64,000 nucleotides of DNA from Bacillus sp. F19 (GCA_023823795.1 CP085710.1:3932001-3996000); one strand, 5' to 3'; positions 53,393 through 63,937 are shown, numbered from the stretch's first letter. Made by a program: numbers and translations. Notes: generated by a model from the sequence alone, not told the origin.

Positions 53393-56269
53393 ATGGATAA
53401 ACTCAAAACTTGGTACAGCAAATTTATGCCTTACAAATATAAAACAGTAAAAGGGTTTAACATTACATACGGGGTCGTCTGGAACCTGATGCTGATCTTT
53501 CTTGTCATCGGTTTAATTGCCGCATCATTTGGCGGCGGACTCGGCGCAGGGTACTTTGCATCATTGGTTAAGGATGAACCTCTCCGCACTTATAGTTCCA
53601 TGAAAAAAGATATTTATAATTACGAAGAAACCTCGCAGATTTATTTTTCTGATTCGGTGTATTTAGGAAAGCTCCGTGCAGATATTGAAAGACAGGAAGT
53701 AAAGATTGATGAAATTTCAAAGCATGTAAAGAATGCCGTAATTGCTACAGAGGATGAATTTTTTTATGAGCATGACGGGGTTGTTCCTAAAGCGATTATG
53801 CGCGCCCTTTTTCAGGAAGTGACAAATTCCTCTAATCGTTCTGGGGGAAGTACACTTACACAGCAGCTGATCAAAAATCAAATTCTAACAGATGAAGTTT
53901 CTTTTGACCGCAAAGCAAAAGAAATCCTGCTTGCTCTCCGCCTTGAGCGCTTCTTTGAAAAAGAGGAAATCCTGGAGGCTTATCTGAATGTAGCTGATCT
54001 GGGCAGAAATGCTTCCGGCCAAAATATAGCGGGAGTTCAGGCCGCTGCACAAGGTATTTTCGGTGTGGATGCGAAGAATTTAACTCTTCCTCAATCTGCT
54101 TTTATTGCAGGTCTGCCACAGAGTCCATTCGGCTATACCCCGTTTACAAACAGGGGAGAAATAAAGGAAAACCTAGATGCAGGAACGTCCAGGATGAAAA
54201 CTGTTCTTAGACGCATGTATGCAAAAGGCTTCATCTCGCAAAAAGAATACGAAGAAGCAGTCAAATTTGATTTAAGGAAAAGTCTGGCCAAAGCCAAGCC
54301 TTCCTCCATAGAACAATATCCATGGCTCACTTACGAAATTGAAGAACGCGCCGTTGATATCATCTTAACGCAGCTGGCTGAAAAAGACGGCCACAAAATG
54401 GACGAACTGAAAAAAAATAAAGAATTGTACGCAGAATACAAAGCCCTTGCTGACCGGAACTTACGTCAAAACGGCTATAAAATTCATACAACCATTCAAA
54501 AAGATATTTATGACAAAATGAAAACCATTGCTGAATCGTATGAATACTACGGCAGCGATAAGACGGAAGTGAAGATAGACAAAGATACCGGGAAGAAAAT
54601 ACAGGTCCAGGAGCCCGTTGAGGTTGGAGCTGTTTTAATTGAGAATAAGACAGGGAAAATCATCAGCTTCGTCGGAGGAAGAAATCATAAAAGAGAACAA
54701 GTCAATCATGCGACAGATACTCCCCGATCAAACGGATCGACGATGAAGCCCCTGCTTGCTTATGCTCCTGCAATGGAAACCGGCGCCATCCAGCCAGGTT
54801 CGGTACTTGCAGATGTACCGCTGCAAATCGGCGAATGGAACCCTAAAAATTTCGATGGCCGCTTCCATGGATTTACAAGCGCCCGTTATGCACTTGAAAA
54901 GTCATATAATATACCTGCCATTAAGTCGTACTTAAAAGTGATGGATCAAAATCCTCTTAATTATTTAAAGAAAATGGGAGTCACAACTATCTCTAAAAAT
55001 GATGGCGGTCCAGCTACTTCAATTGGAGGGCTTACTAATGGCATAACCGTAGAAGAAAACGTAAATGCCTATGCAACCTTTGCAAATGGCGGAAAGTTTA
55101 TCGATGCTTATCTCATTGAAAAAATTGAAACAAAATCAGGCGAAGTCATTTATCAGCACAAATCAAAAGCAGTTGATGTATTTACACCTCAGACTTCCTA
55201 CTTAACAATCGATATGATGCGCGATGTTATTAAACAAGGAACGGGTACAGCCGCTAAGAACTATCTCTCATTCAGTGCAGACTGGGCAGGAAAAACAGGA
55301 ACAAGCCAGGAGTATAAAGATATATGGTTTGTCGGAACGAATCCAAATGTCTCGTTTGGAACGTGGATGGGATACGACACCCCTAAATCAGTTGAAAAAG
55401 ATTATAAAGGCATGTCCTACAGCCGCAGAAACATTCTTTTATGGTCAAAGCTGATGAATGCAGCCCATGAAGTTAATCCGGGCCTTATTGCACCGAAAGA
55501 AACATTTAAAATGCCAGCCGGAATTGTTCAGAAATCATATTGCGCACTGTCCGGGGATCTGCCTTCTGCCATGTGCCAGCAGGCTGGACTTGTTGCTACA
55601 GACCTCTTTAATGCGAAGTTTGTTCCGACAAAAACAGATGACAGCTTAACATCAGGAAAGTATGTTTATGTAAAAGACAGAGCATACCAGGTACCCCCTT
55701 CTGCTCCTTCTGAATTTGTTCAGCAAGGTGTGATGTTAAAAAAAGAAATTCTGCAAAAGCATAATTTAAGCAGCTTCAGCGATTTAAAAGAACTGCTGCC
55801 AAACAAAACAAACTGGGGCAATATCGTTGTAACGGATGGAAATCAGATCCGAGACAACGGATCAGCTCCATCACAAGTATCCGGAGTAAGAATCAGCGGC
55901 GGTCGCCTGAGCTGGAACACGAACGGTGATTCAGATGTAATAGGATACCGCGTTTATGCTGCCGGTAACTTTTCTAAGAATTTCAGAAAAGTTGCAAGCA
56001 TCCCAGCTTCGAAAAATCTGTCAGCTTCAATTGGAGGTTCACCTGCTGCCTACTATGTAGCAGCAGTTGACGTAGCAGGAAAAGAATCACCTGCTTCTGC
56101 AACCGTAACAAGCGGATCCTATCAAGCTCAGAAGCCGGCAACAAAGCCTGCTGATCCTAAGCCCAAAGATCCGAAACCAGCTGTACAAAAACCCGCGGAT
56201 CCAATGCCTCCGGAAAAACCTGCAGATACCGGAGAGCAGACTCCTCCAGAAGAAAAACCGAATGGCTGA
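53393..56269 (+). CDS. Class A penicillin-binding protein
   Basis: A 958-aa bifunctional peptidoglycan synthase. A cytoplasmic start, one helix (about 30-52), then GT51 glycosyltransferase (E120 in IATEDEFFYEHDG; RSGGSTLTQQLIKNQ), then transpeptidase with S449-T-M-K452 (SNGSTMKP), SYN in LEKSYNIP, and K634-T-G-T (AGKTGTSQE). Residues about 830-910 look like a fibronectin III-type domain (WNTNGDSDVIGYRVY). The tail is Pro/Lys-rich. ATG at 53393 has GGGGGG. The type resembles B. subtilis PbpG/PbpD/PonA relatives, but which one is not decided. Confidence 0.93.
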   Translation: MDKLKTWYSKFMPYKYKTVKGFNITYGVVWNLMLIFLVIGLIAASFGGGLGAGYFASLVKDEPLRTYSSMKKDIYNYEETSQIYFSDSVYLGKLRADIERQEVKIDEISKHVKNAVIATEDEFFYEHDGVVPKAIMRALFQEVTNSSNRSGGSTLTQQLIKNQILTDEVSFDRKAKEILLALRLERFFEKEEILEAYLNVADLGRNASGQNIAGVQAAAQGIFGVDAKNLTLPQSAFIAGLPQSPFGYTPFTNRGEIKENLDAGTSRMKTVLRRMYAKGFISQKEYEEAVKFDLRKSLAKAKPSSIEQYPWLTYEIEERAVDIILTQLAEKDGHKMDELKKNKELYAEYKALADRNLRQNGYKIHTTIQKDIYDKMKTIAESYEYYGSDKTEVKIDKDTGKKIQVQEPVEVGAVLIENKTGKIISFVGGRNHKREQVNHATDTPRSNGSTMKPLLAYAPAMETGAIQPGSVLADVPLQIGEWNPKNFDGRFHGFTSARYALEKSYNIPAIKSYLKVMDQNPLNYLKKMGVTTISKNDGGPATSIGGLTNGITVEENVNAYATFANGGKFIDAYLIEKIETKSGEVIYQHKSKAVDVFTPQTSYLTIDMMRDVIKQGTGTAAKNYLSFSADWAGKTGTSQEYKDIWFVGTNPNVSFGTWMGYDTPKSVEKDYKGMSYSRRNILLWSKLMNAAHEVNPGLIAPKETFKMPAGIVQKSYCALSGDLPSAMCQQAGLVATDLFNAKFVPTKTDDSLTSGKYVYVKDRAYQVPPSAPSEFVQQGVMLKKEILQKHNLSSFSDLKELLPNKTNWGNIVVTDGNQIRDNGSAPSQVSGVRISGGRLSWNTNGDSDVIGYRVYAAGNFSKNFRKVASIPASKNLSASIGGSPAAYYVAAVDVAGKESPASATVTSGSYQAQKPATKPADPKPKDPKPAVQKPADPMPPEKPADTGEQTPPEEKPNG

Positions 56270-56356
56270 CCTTATTCGCAGATTTCAGGATGGACGTTGC
56301 TGCCGCTGTACTGCGCAGAACACATTAAAATGCAAAAGTCATATTAATAGAATCCC

Positions 56357-56392
56357 AAAAAAAGCTTGCAGAATGTCTGCAAGCTTTTTTAA
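56357..56392. terminator. Bidirectional terminator, PBP gene/acsA
   Basis: AAAAAAGCTTGCAGA / TCTGCAAGCTTTTTT perfect 15-bp stem with a three-base loop. Confidence 0.92.
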
Positions 56393-56401
56393 TAGATGCT
56401 A

Positions 56402-58120
56402 TTAATCTTCCATTGTCGACAAATCGCCAGTCGGCAAGTCGAGCTCCCACGCTTTTAAGACGCGGCGCATAATTTTTCCGCTTCGAGTTTTTGGCAGTTT
56501 ATCGCGGAATTCAATTTCACGCGGAGCAGCGTGAGCAGCAAGTCCCTTTTTAACAAAGCTGCGAATTTCCTCTTTGAGATCATCTGTTGCTTCGTACCCA
56601 TCCCGAAGCGCAACAAATGCTTTAATAATTTCCCCGCGGACTGGATCTGGTTTGCCGATTACACCAGCTTCGGCAATGGCAGGATGTTCAACAAGCTTGC
56701 TTTCGACCTCAAATGGTCCGACGCGCTCGCCTGATGTCATGATTACATCATCAATTCTTCCCTGGAACCAGAAGTAGCCGTCTTCATCCTTGTACGCTGA
56801 GTCACCCGAAACATACCAGTCCCCAGGCATAAAATAAGACTCGTACTTTTCTTTGTTGTTCCAGATTGTATGCATCATGGAAGGCCAGCCTTTTTTAATG
56901 GCCAGATTCCCCATGCGGTATGGCGGAACTTCATTGCCCTGGTCATCAACAATCGCAGCCTGAACGCCTGGAATTGGTTTCCCCATAGAACCCGGCTTGA
57001 TTTCCATAGATGGATAGTTGCAGATTACCTGTGCACCCGTTTCTGTCATCCACCATGTATCATGAATACGATTGGCAAAGACTTTCATCCCCCATCTGAC
57101 AACTTCAGGATTTAATGGTTCACCAACGCTCAAGATGTGTCTCAATGAACTAAGGTCAAACTGTTTCACCAGCTCATCCCCCGCACCCATAAGCATGCGG
57201 AATGCCGTTGGTGCACTGTACCATACCGTTACTCCGTAATTCTGGATCGTTTCATACCATTGTTCAGGCTTAAATCTGCCCCCTACGATGACGTTCGATG
57301 CTCCGTGCAGCCAAGGTCCAAAGATGCCGTAAACGGTCCCTGTGACCCAGCCTGGATCAGCTGTACACCAATAAACATCATCTTCTTTTAAATCAAGAAC
57401 CCAGCTGCCGGTCTGATAATGCTGGATCATTGCCTGATGAACATGCAGAACACCTTTCGGCTTGCCTGTGGAACCGGATGTATAATGCAGCAGCAGGCCA
57501 TCTGTTTTTTCTACCCATTCTATTTCAAGCTTTTTGCTTGCTGTCTTCATTCTTGTTAAGAAATCTATGTATGGACCATCTTCATGAACATTGTCCCCTA
57601 CGAGAACAACATGCTTTAGAGCAGGCAGATCATTAAATGGAACTCTTTCCAGAAGCTCTGGAGTTGTGACAATGACTTTCGCCTCGCTGTCCTTCAGGCG
57701 GTCGCTCACTGCTCCCTCCATAAACGCCTCAAATAAAGGACCGACAATGGCACCCAGCTTAATTGCTCCAAGCACCGTAAAATACAATTCCGGAGTTCTT
57801 GGCATAAAGACGAATACACGGTCGCCTTTTTCTACGTCTGCACATTGACGAAGAATGTTTCCTGCTTTATTTGAGTGATCTTTCATCTCTTTAAACGTAT
57901 ACTTTTCTTCTCTTTCAGGGTCACGGTAATATAAGGCAACCTTGTTCTTCCGGAATGATTCTGCATGTTTGTCAATTGCTTCGTATGCAGCATTAATTCT
58001 TCCTGTTTCAGACCACGATAAATGCTTTTCTGCTTCTGCCCAATCAAAATTTTCGTAGGCTTTAGCATAGTCTTCTAGATTGTGGTTCCCCTTTGCTGCT
58101 GGCAGCGCTTCCAACTTCAT
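56402..58120 (-). CDS. acsA: Acetyl-CoA synthetase
   Basis: A 572-aa AMP-forming acetate:CoA ligase, exactly the B. subtilis length. Motifs LLHYTSGSTGKPKGVLHVH, DTWWMTETGAQ, and VSGDSAYKDEDGYFWFQGRI. The Lys modified by AcuA is in LPKTRSGKIMRRVLK. It assimilates acetate and is switched off by acetylation by AcuA, encoded just across the shared regulatory region, and reactivated by AcuC. ATG at 58120 with GGGGGAGTT. Confidence 0.97.
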   Translation of the reverse strand: MKLEALPAAKGNHNLEDYAKAYENFDWAEAEKHLSWSETGRINAAYEAIDKHAESFRKNKVALYYRDPEREEKYTFKEMKDHSNKAGNILRQCADVEKGDRVFVFMPRTPELYFTVLGAIKLGAIVGPLFEAFMEGAVSDRLKDSEAKVIVTTPELLERVPFNDLPALKHVVLVGDNVHEDGPYIDFLTRMKTASKKLEIEWVEKTDGLLLHYTSGSTGKPKGVLHVHQAMIQHYQTGSWVLDLKEDDVYWCTADPGWVTGTVYGIFGPWLHGASNVIVGGRFKPEQWYETIQNYGVTVWYSAPTAFRMLMGAGDELVKQFDLSSLRHILSVGEPLNPEVVRWGMKVFANRIHDTWWMTETGAQVICNYPSMEIKPGSMGKPIPGVQAAIVDDQGNEVPPYRMGNLAIKKGWPSMMHTIWNNKEKYESYFMPGDWYVSGDSAYKDEDGYFWFQGRIDDVIMTSGERVGPFEVESKLVEHPAIAEAGVIGKPDPVRGEIIKAFVALRDGYEATDDLKEEIRSFVKKGLAAHAAPREIEFRDKLPKTRSGKIMRRVLKAWELDLPTGDLSTMED

Positions 58121-58155
58121 CCTTAACTCCCCCTTATTCAGTATATACATTCTCT

Positions 58156-58184
58156 ATTATAGAACAGATTCTATCTTTTCTCAA
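58156..58184 (-). promoter_or_regulatory. acsA promoter
   Basis: Minus strand TTGAGA (58179-58184), 17-bp spacer, TATAAT (58156-58161). Confidence 0.75.
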
Positions 58185-58210
58185 TTTTTAAAAAAATCAC
58201 AGTTTTTAAA

Positions 58211-58246
58211 TGTAAACGCTTCATTTATTGTATTTTCTAGTATAAT
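58211..58246 (+). promoter_or_regulatory. cre site and acuA promoter
   Basis: TGTAAACGCTTCAT (58211-58224) fits the cre consensus TGWAARCGNTWNCW at 13 of 14 positions. TATAAT (58241-58246) is the acuABC -10, with only a weak -35 overlapping the cre. CcpA bound here could repress acuABC and, being upstream of acsA's promoter, acsA as in B. subtilis. Confidence 0.6.
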
Positions 58247-58283
58247 AGATTTATGTCCAGCATCAATAGAAGGCGGTGAATGA

Positions 58284-58916
58284 ATGGAACATCCTAAAAC
58301 TTATAACGCAAAAGAGATTAAAACTCCTTATGGGCCGCTTATTATAGAAGGTCCCATAAAAGCCGAGAAACTGGCAGGTCTTGAATTTCATCATGAGCTG
58401 GTAGCTTTCAGACAGCCTGAGCAGCAGCACAAAGCTTTAATTGAGATAGCTGCTCTGCCAGAAGGACGAATTATTATAGCCAGAAATCGCCATACCATCG
58501 TCGGGTATGTTACATATTTATATCCAGATCCACTGGAAAGATGGTCAGAAGGCAAGATGAAAAACCTGATTGAACTTGGCGCAATCGAGGTGATTCCTGA
58601 ATACCGGGGCTATTCTGCCGGAAAAAATCTCCTGATGGTTTCCATGATGGATGATGCAATGGAAGATTATATTACCATTACAACAGAGTACTATTGGCAC
58701 TGGGATTTAAAAGGTACAGGCCTTAATGTGTGGGAATACCGGAAAGTGATGGAGAAAATGATGAATGCCGGCGGCTTGGAGTGGTATGCAACAGATGAGC
58801 CCGAAATCAGCTCCCACCCAGCAAATTGCCTGATGGCTAAAATCGGAAAAAGAGTGGATCAGGATTCAATTCAGCAGTTCGATCAGCTCAGATTTAAAAA
58901 CCGGTTTATGTACTGA
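58284..58916 (+). CDS. acuA: Protein acetyltransferase AcuA
   Basis: A 210-aa GNAT enzyme that acetylates and inactivates AcsA. The acetyl-CoA loop is at LGAIEVIPEYRGYSAGKNLL; ITTEYYWHWDLKGTGLNVWE is conserved. Start behind GAAGGCGGTG. First gene of acuABC, divergent from its target acsA. Confidence 0.95.
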   Translation: MEHPKTYNAKEIKTPYGPLIIEGPIKAEKLAGLEFHHELVAFRQPEQQHKALIEIAALPEGRIIIARNRHTIVGYVTYLYPDPLERWSEGKMKNLIELGAIEVIPEYRGYSAGKNLLMVSMMDDAMEDYITITTEYYWHWDLKGTGLNVWEYRKVMEKMMNAGGLEWYATDEPEISSHPANCLMAKIGKRVDQDSIQQFDQLRFKNRFMY

Positions 58917-58956
58917 TCTTCTTTCGTTCACGCTTTAAAACAAAGGGGTTATAAGT

Positions 58957-59601
58957 ATGATAGTTGAACAAATCATGAAGAAAGATATTGTGACACTCAC
59001 ACCTGATGCAACAATTGCAGAAGCAATTAAAAAAATGGCTGAACACAGGATTCGCCATATCCCGATTGTAGCTGAAAATGACCTCCTTGCCGGGATTGTC
59101 TCGGACCGGGACATTAAAGATGCAAGTCCTTCCATCTTTCAGCTGAGTGAAAATAAAGAAGCCTTGAATATACCTTTAAAATCAATCATGAAAACAGATG
59201 TCATTACAGGTCATCCTCTTGATTTTGTCGAGGAGATTTCCTCTATTTTTTATGAGCACAAAATTGGATGCCTGCCTATTATTAAGCATGGAAAATTAGT
59301 AGGGATTATAACAGAAACTGATTTGCTGCATACCTTTGTTCAGCTGACAGGGGCCAATCAGCCCGGCTCCCAAATCGAGGTAAAGGTTCCAAACGTGGCG
59401 GGCATGCTTTCTGAGGTGTCTGATGTTTTCAGAAAAAGCAAAGTAAACATTTCCAGTGTTCTTGTTTATCCTGACAAAGACGAACGGTTCAAAGTTCTTG
59501 TATTCAGAGTGCAGACCATGAATCCCATGGCATTGATTGAGGAGCTTGATAAAGAAGGATATACCGTATTATGGCCTAACATCCCGGGGATTTCATCATG
59601 A
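58957..59601 (+). CDS. acuB: CBS/ACT protein AcuB
   Basis: A 214-aa protein with two CBS domains ([20 protein letters not shown] ... IVSDRDIKD; then [20 protein letters not shown]) and a C-terminal ACT domain ([20 protein letters not shown]). It probably senses adenine nucleotides or amino acids and tunes AcuA/AcuC. Its role in B. subtilis is not well defined. Stop overlaps acuC start by four bases. Confidence 0.94.
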   Translation: MIVEQIMKKDIVTLTPDATIAEAIKKMAEHRIRHIPIVAENDLLAGIVSDRDIKDASPSIFQLSENKEALNIPLKSIMKTDVITGHPLDFVEEISSIFYEHKIGCLPIIKHGKLVGIITETDLLHTFVQLTGANQPGSQIEVKVPNVAGMLSEVSDVFRKSKVNISSVLVYPDKDERFKVLVFRVQTMNPMALIEELDKEGYTVLWPNIPGISS

Positions 59602-60773
59602 AAGAAAATATTTTCATCTATTCTCCTCTTTTTCAGCAATATAAGTTCAGCCAGGATCACCCGTTCAATCAGCTGCGGGTGGAATTAACATATGACCTTC
59701 TGAAAAAGATGAATGCATTGACAGATGATGAACTGGCAGCACCAAGAATAGCGACGGATGAAGAACTTGCTCTTGTTCACGATCAAAAGTACATTTATGC
59801 TGTCAAAAAAGCAGGTTCGGGAGAATTAGATCCAAAAGAAGCGCTTAATTATGGAATCGGGACTGAGGATACACCTATTTTCAAGAACATGCACGAAGCA
59901 AGCGCCCTGCTCGTTGGAGGTACTTTGACCGCAGTTGAACACGTAATGGAAGGCAAAGCTAAACGGGCTCTGAATCTCGGAGGCGGCCTTCATCACGGCT
60001 TCCGCGGAAAAGCTTCAGGCTTCTGCATTTACAATGACAGTTCCGTCGCGATCAAATATATACAGGAAAAATATCACGCAAAAGTGTTATACATTGATAC
60101 AGATGCTCATCATGGCGATGGGGTCCAATGGACATTTTATGATGATCCAAGTGTCTGCACATTATCCATTCATGAAACGGGCCGCTATTTATTTCCTGGG
60201 ACAGGCAATGTTACCGAACGGGGTACAGGACAGGGCTATGGCTACTCTTTTAACATTCCGCTTGATGCATTTACAGAAGATGAATCATGGATTGATGCCT
60301 ACAGACAATCTATAAGAGAAATTGCCGCTTTCTTCAAGCCTGATGTCATTCTTACACAGAATGGAGCAGATGCGCATTTCTACGATCCTTTAACCCATTT
60401 TGCAACAACAACTGCCATTTTTAAGGAAATACCAAAAATAGCTCAGGAAATTGCGGATCAATATTGCGGCGGGAAATGGATTGCGGTTGGAGGCGGAGGC
60501 TATGATATTTGGAGAGTCGTCCCCCGGGCTTGGGCTATGATCTGGCTGCAGATGAAACAGCAGACTGTAAACGGACCTCTTCCTGAGGAATGGATCAAAC
60601 GCTGGCAGCCAGAAGCACCTGTTACCCTTCCCTCTATATGGGAAGACAGCAAAGATCAATATAAAGCCATTCCAAGAAAGCTTGAAATAGAAGAAAAAAA
60701 CGCACAAACTGTGGAGAAAGCTCTATTTCCACTCCGTCAAAATCAAGGAAAAGACAGAAAGACACTTTCATGA
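59598..60773 (+). CDS. acuC: Protein deacetylase AcuC
   Basis: A 391-aa zinc deacetylase of the class I histone-deacetylase type that reactivates acetylated AcsA. Metal site: [17 protein letters not shown] (Asp, His), active-site HH in [11 protein letters not shown], and the QNGADAH Asp. C-terminal [15 protein letters not shown] includes the catalytic-loop Gly/Tyr. Coupled to acuB by ATGA. Confidence 0.95.
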   Translation: MKENIFIYSPLFQQYKFSQDHPFNQLRVELTYDLLKKMNALTDDELAAPRIATDEELALVHDQKYIYAVKKAGSGELDPKEALNYGIGTEDTPIFKNMHEASALLVGGTLTAVEHVMEGKAKRALNLGGGLHHGFRGKASGFCIYNDSSVAIKYIQEKYHAKVLYIDTDAHHGDGVQWTFYDDPSVCTLSIHETGRYLFPGTGNVTERGTGQGYGYSFNIPLDAFTEDESWIDAYRQSIREIAAFFKPDVILTQNGADAHFYDPLTHFATTTAIFKEIPKIAQEIADQYCGGKWIAVGGGGYDIWRVVPRAWAMIWLQMKQQTVNGPLPEEWIKRWQPEAPVTLPSIWEDSKDQYKAIPRKLEIEEKNAQTVEKALFPLRQNQGKDRKTLS

Positions 60774-60840
60774 ACAAAGGGGCAATATATTTATTTAACA
60801 ATCCGCAGCCTATTAATTTTTATCATTTCCAAAAACATAA

Positions 60841-60882
60841 GTAAAAGCATGGACCAAACAATCCATGCTTTTACTTTTTGGT
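60841..60882 (+). terminator. acuABC terminator
   Basis: GTAAAAGCATGGA / TCCATGCTTTTAC 13-bp stem and T5. Confidence 0.88.
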
Positions 60883-60925
60883 AAGGCTAACATCTGATTT
60901 CATCTTTTTTCATTATTAAAGAAAA

Positions 60926-60962
60926 CAAAAAGAGCATCAGCTAAAACAGCCAATGCTCTTCA
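60926..60962 (-). terminator. ccpA terminator
   Basis: AAGAGCAT / ATGCTCTT arms; T-rich on the minus strand. Confidence 0.75.
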
Positions 60963-60965
60963 ATA

Positions 60966-61970
60966 TTAAGCTTTAGTGGATTGTCTGATTTCAATTCGAT
61001 GCGGAAGCTCAACAATATGATTTTCAACTTCTTCTTTGTTCATCAGTTTAGTCAGAAGGCGCATCGCTACAGCACCGATATCATATGTCGGCTGGACAAC
61101 TGTTGTTAATTGAGGACGAACCATAGTTGCTAATTTCGTATTATCAAACCCGATGATTTCAATATCGTTCGGAATAACATAGCCATTATCCTGCGCTGCA
61201 TGAACGACTCCTAATGCCATTTCATCCGTGCCTGCAAAAATAGCTGTAGGCTTATCCGATAATTCGTTAATTTTTTCGAAGGCTTCTAGACCTGAATCAT
61301 AGGTGTAGTCACCTTCCGTAATTAAGTCTTCATCAACGGTAATTCCTGCTTCAGTCAGCGCACGGCGGTATCCGTTCATTTTCATCTCTTTATTGATTGG
61401 TTCTTCCATTGGACCAGTCACATAGCCAATGCGTTTATGCCCTTTTTCAATCAGCATGGAAACAGCATCAAATGTTGCCTGTTCATAATTAATGTTAACT
61501 GATGGTGTTACCTCATTCACATCAATTGAAGCAGCAAGCACAATCGGTACAGGAGAGCGTTTAAATTCTTCTACATGCTCATCCGTAATATTCCCGCCCA
61601 TGAAAACAATGCCATCTACTTGTTTGCCAAGCATTGTATTAAGCAAGTGTAATTCTTTATCACGGTTTTGATCTGAGTTGCTCAAAATAATGTTGTACTT
61701 GTACATTGTCGCAATATCTTCAATACCGCGTGCAAGCTCAGCATAGAATGTGCTTGAAATATCAGGAATAATAACGCCTACTGTTGTCGTCTTTTTGCTT
61801 GCAAGTCCACGTGCAACAGCATTCGGGCGATAGCCTAGACGATCAATTGCTTCTGATACTTTCTTGCGTGTTGTTGGTTTTACATTCGGATTGCCGTTTA
61901 CAACCCGGGAAACAGTAGCCATTGAAACATTTGCTTCGCGGGCTACATCGTAAATTGTAATATTATTCAT
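60966..61970 (-). CDS. ccpA: Catabolite control protein A
   Basis: A 334-aa LacI/GalR regulator, the master of carbon catabolite control with HPr-Ser46-P. The HTH is [20 protein letters not shown] (residues 2-21), the hinge helix [11 protein letters not shown], and the core has [20 protein letters not shown]. Cre sites in this window (ackA, acsA/acuA) are its likely targets. In B. subtilis motPS (ytxDE) lies between acuC and ccpA; it is absent here. Its own promoter overlaps a cre-like sequence. Confidence 0.97.
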   Translation of the reverse strand: MNNITIYDVAREANVSMATVSRVVNGNPNVKPTTRKKVSEAIDRLGYRPNAVARGLASKKTTTVGVIIPDISSTFYAELARGIEDIATMYKYNIILSNSDQNRDKELHLLNTMLGKQVDGIVFMGGNITDEHVEEFKRSPVPIVLAASIDVNEVTPSVNINYEQATFDAVSMLIEKGHKRIGYVTGPMEEPINKEMKMNGYRRALTEAGITVDEDLITEGDYTYDSGLEAFEKINELSDKPTAIFAGTDEMALGVVHAAQDNGYVIPNDIEIIGFDNTKLATMVRPQLTTVVQPTYDIGAVAMRLLTKLMNKEEVENHIVELPHRIEIRQSTKA

Positions 61971-62063
61971 TTTCTTACACTCCTTCTGGTTCCTTATCTA
62001 TGTATAGTTAGCATTTACAATTATTAAAGTAAAATGTCACCATAATGACGATTTATGTACATA

Positions 62064-62092
62064 ATGATACGATACTATGAAAACGTAAGCAA
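62064..62092 (-). promoter_or_regulatory. ccpA promoter overlapping a cre-like site
   Basis: Minus strand TTGCTT (62087-62092), 17-bp spacer, TATCAT (62064-62069). TGAAAACGTAAGCA on the plus strand (62078-62091) matches the cre consensus at 13 of 14 positions and covers the -35, as for autorepression. Confidence 0.55.
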
Positions 62093-62210
62093 ACTATTTA
62101 CAGTGTTTTTATCTAAGAAGATCTATTTTGTTCAAGATTGAGCAAACTCAATGATGAATTTCACTGTTTTTAATCTTAAAGAAAATACAGGAAAAGTGCA
62201 AGTCAATATC

Positions 62211-62262
62211 AAAAAGGGTGACTCGGGAGATAGAATGTTTACACATTCTACTCTGAGTCACC
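62211..62262 (-). terminator. aroA terminator
   Basis: GGTGACTC / GAGTCACC outer stem with an inner TAGAATGT / ACATTCTA stem; T5 on the minus strand. Confidence 0.85.
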
Positions 62263-62276
62263 TGATTTTTGTTTTG

Positions 62277-63353
62277 TTATGCTTTTACTTTTGTTAATGG
62301 TCTAATTTCATTCATGAACTCTGCGAACTGATCGAAATCCATTTGCTGAGCTGAATCAGACAGCGCGACTGCAGGGTCCGGATGGACCTCAGCCATTACC
62401 CCGTCTGCACCAATCGCAAGCGCTGCTTTAGCACAAGGAATAAGCAAGTCGCGGCGGCCAGTTGAATGCGTAACATCAACCATTACCGGCAAATGTGTTT
62501 CTTGTTTTAGAATCGGCACAGCTGAAATATCAAGTGTATTTCGAGTGGCTGTTTCGTATGTGCGTATACCGCGTTCGCAAAGAATGATTTGATCGTTTCC
62601 TTGTGAAATAATGTACTCAGCTGCATTTACAAACTCATCAAGTGTAGCAGCAAGACCGCGTTTTAATAAAACAGGCTTTTTAACCGCACCGGCAGCTTTC
62701 AATAATTCGAAGTTTTGCATGTTGCGCGCTCCGATTTGGATAACATCAATGTATTGAATAGCCGTTTCGATGTCCGCAGGATTGACAATTTCGCTGATAA
62801 CAGCCATATCATATTCATCTGCAACACGTTTTAAGATTTTTAAGCCTTCAAGACCAAGACCCTGGAAATCATAAGGGCTTGTGCGTGGCTTGAATGCTCC
62901 GCCGCGCAATAAGCGGATTCCCTGTTTTTTAGCCTCTTCTGCAACAGCAGCTACCTGCTCGTAGCTTTCAACTGCACAAGGCCCAACAATCAATACTTGG
63001 CTGCCGTCGCCGATTTTGACGCCTTTAACATCAACAATTGTATCTTCAGGCTTCTTTTTGCGTGATACAAGAAGCGCTTTGCGGTGATCGTCTTCCTGAA
63101 GCTCTAAGCTAGCTTTAAAGATTTCTTTAAAAATATGCTGCAATGTGGAGTCTTCGAAAGGTCCATCATTGTTCTCTTTAATTTTATTAAGCATTCTTCG
63201 CTCACGGACGGGATCATATCGATTAACGCCCTGCGCTTCCTTGGCTTTACCTATATCCTGTACTAACTTTCCTCGCTCATTAATCAGCTGTAAAATCTGC
63301 AGATTAATCTCTTCTGCTCTCACTCGCAATGCTTCTAACTCGGCGTTACTCAT
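62277..63353 (-). CDS. aroA: Chorismate mutase/DAHP synthase fusion
   Basis: A 358-aa bifunctional enzyme. Residues about 1-85 are an AroQ-type chorismate mutase ([30 protein letters not shown]). Residues about 100-355 are a type I-beta DAHP synthase ([44 protein letters not shown]). The mutase domain lets prephenate or chorismate inhibit the synthase. ATG at 63353 behind AAAGGATGAG; an ATG nine bases upstream abuts the site. Size equals B. subtilis AroA. Confidence 0.96.
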   Translation of the reverse strand: MSNAELEALRVRAEEINLQILQLINERGKLVQDIGKAKEAQGVNRYDPVRERRMLNKIKENNDGPFEDSTLQHIFKEIFKASLELQEDDHRKALLVSRKKKPEDTIVDVKGVKIGDGSQVLIVGPCAVESYEQVAAVAEEAKKQGIRLLRGGAFKPRTSPYDFQGLGLEGLKILKRVADEYDMAVISEIVNPADIETAIQYIDVIQIGARNMQNFELLKAAGAVKKPVLLKRGLAATLDEFVNAAEYIISQGNDQIILCERGIRTYETATRNTLDISAVPILKQETHLPVMVDVTHSTGRRDLLIPCAKAALAIGADGVMAEVHPDPAVALSDSAQQMDFDQFAEFMNEIRPLTKVKA

Positions 63354-63520
63354 CTCTCTCATCCTTTCGCGTTTTTTAAAATTGAAGAAAATCTTATGAA
63401 AAGCCGAAATCCGGCTTGTACATGCATCCCTTCAAAACTAGTGGTTTAGCGTGATGCAAAGCTGCACCATCTTTCTTAAAAAAAGAAAATATGATACATT
63501 TTCTTTAGTAATTAGTGATA

Positions 63521-63549
63521 ATTATATACAAATTCCTTCGTGTTGTCAC
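63521..63549 (-). promoter_or_regulatory. aroA promoter
   Basis: Minus strand GTGACA (63544-63549), 17-bp spacer, TATAAT (63521-63526). The leader of about 160 bases to the start shows no recognised riboswitch. Confidence 0.65.
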
Positions 63550-63663
63550 GCATTTTTCTTTAACATTTAAACGCTTTTAAGTGATAAAGTGTTTTTGAGT
63601 GATCACAATACTGATTTATCTTGTTTTCCCGAGTTTTATAGTTTAATAAAAGAGGTGCTCATT

Positions 63664-63936
63664 TTGAGAAAAGATACTTATACATTTGCATCGGATATTG
63701 GCACCCGATCAGTAGTTGGTTTATTATTATCCGAAAAAGGCGGCGCCTTTGAAGTCATTGACACTGTTATTCAGGAACATGGAGAGCGCTCGATGCTTGA
63801 TGGACAGATTCATGATGTCGATGTGACTATTCCATCAGAGGGAAGCAATGAATTCCTCCTGTTAAAAAATGAAAAAGAAACAGCATTTCATGAAGAATTG
63901 CTGCCTGGCGATCGGCTAAGTATTAAATGGTTCTGA
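63664..63936 (+). pseudogene. FtsA-like gene reduced to its two ends (internal deletion)
   Basis: A 91-aa product. Residues 1-49 look like the start of the large FtsA/PilM-type ATPase of Bacillus (YTFASDIGTRSVVGLLLSEK, the first phosphate loop, then SMLDGQIHDV). Residues 51-91 look like the end of such a protein (GSNEFLLLKNEKETAFHEEL, then LPGDRLSIKWF). The actin-like core expected between them (several hundred residues) is missing. TTG start behind AGAGGTG. It is either an in-frame deletion or an unrelated small protein; I favour the deletion. The function is probably lost. Confidence 0.45.
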
Positions 63937-63937
63937 G

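Noticed and set aside
56402-60773. Accessory deacetylase defence system
   Set aside because: acuC looks like a lone deacetylase, but the acsA-acuABC arrangement is the standard acetate control locus.
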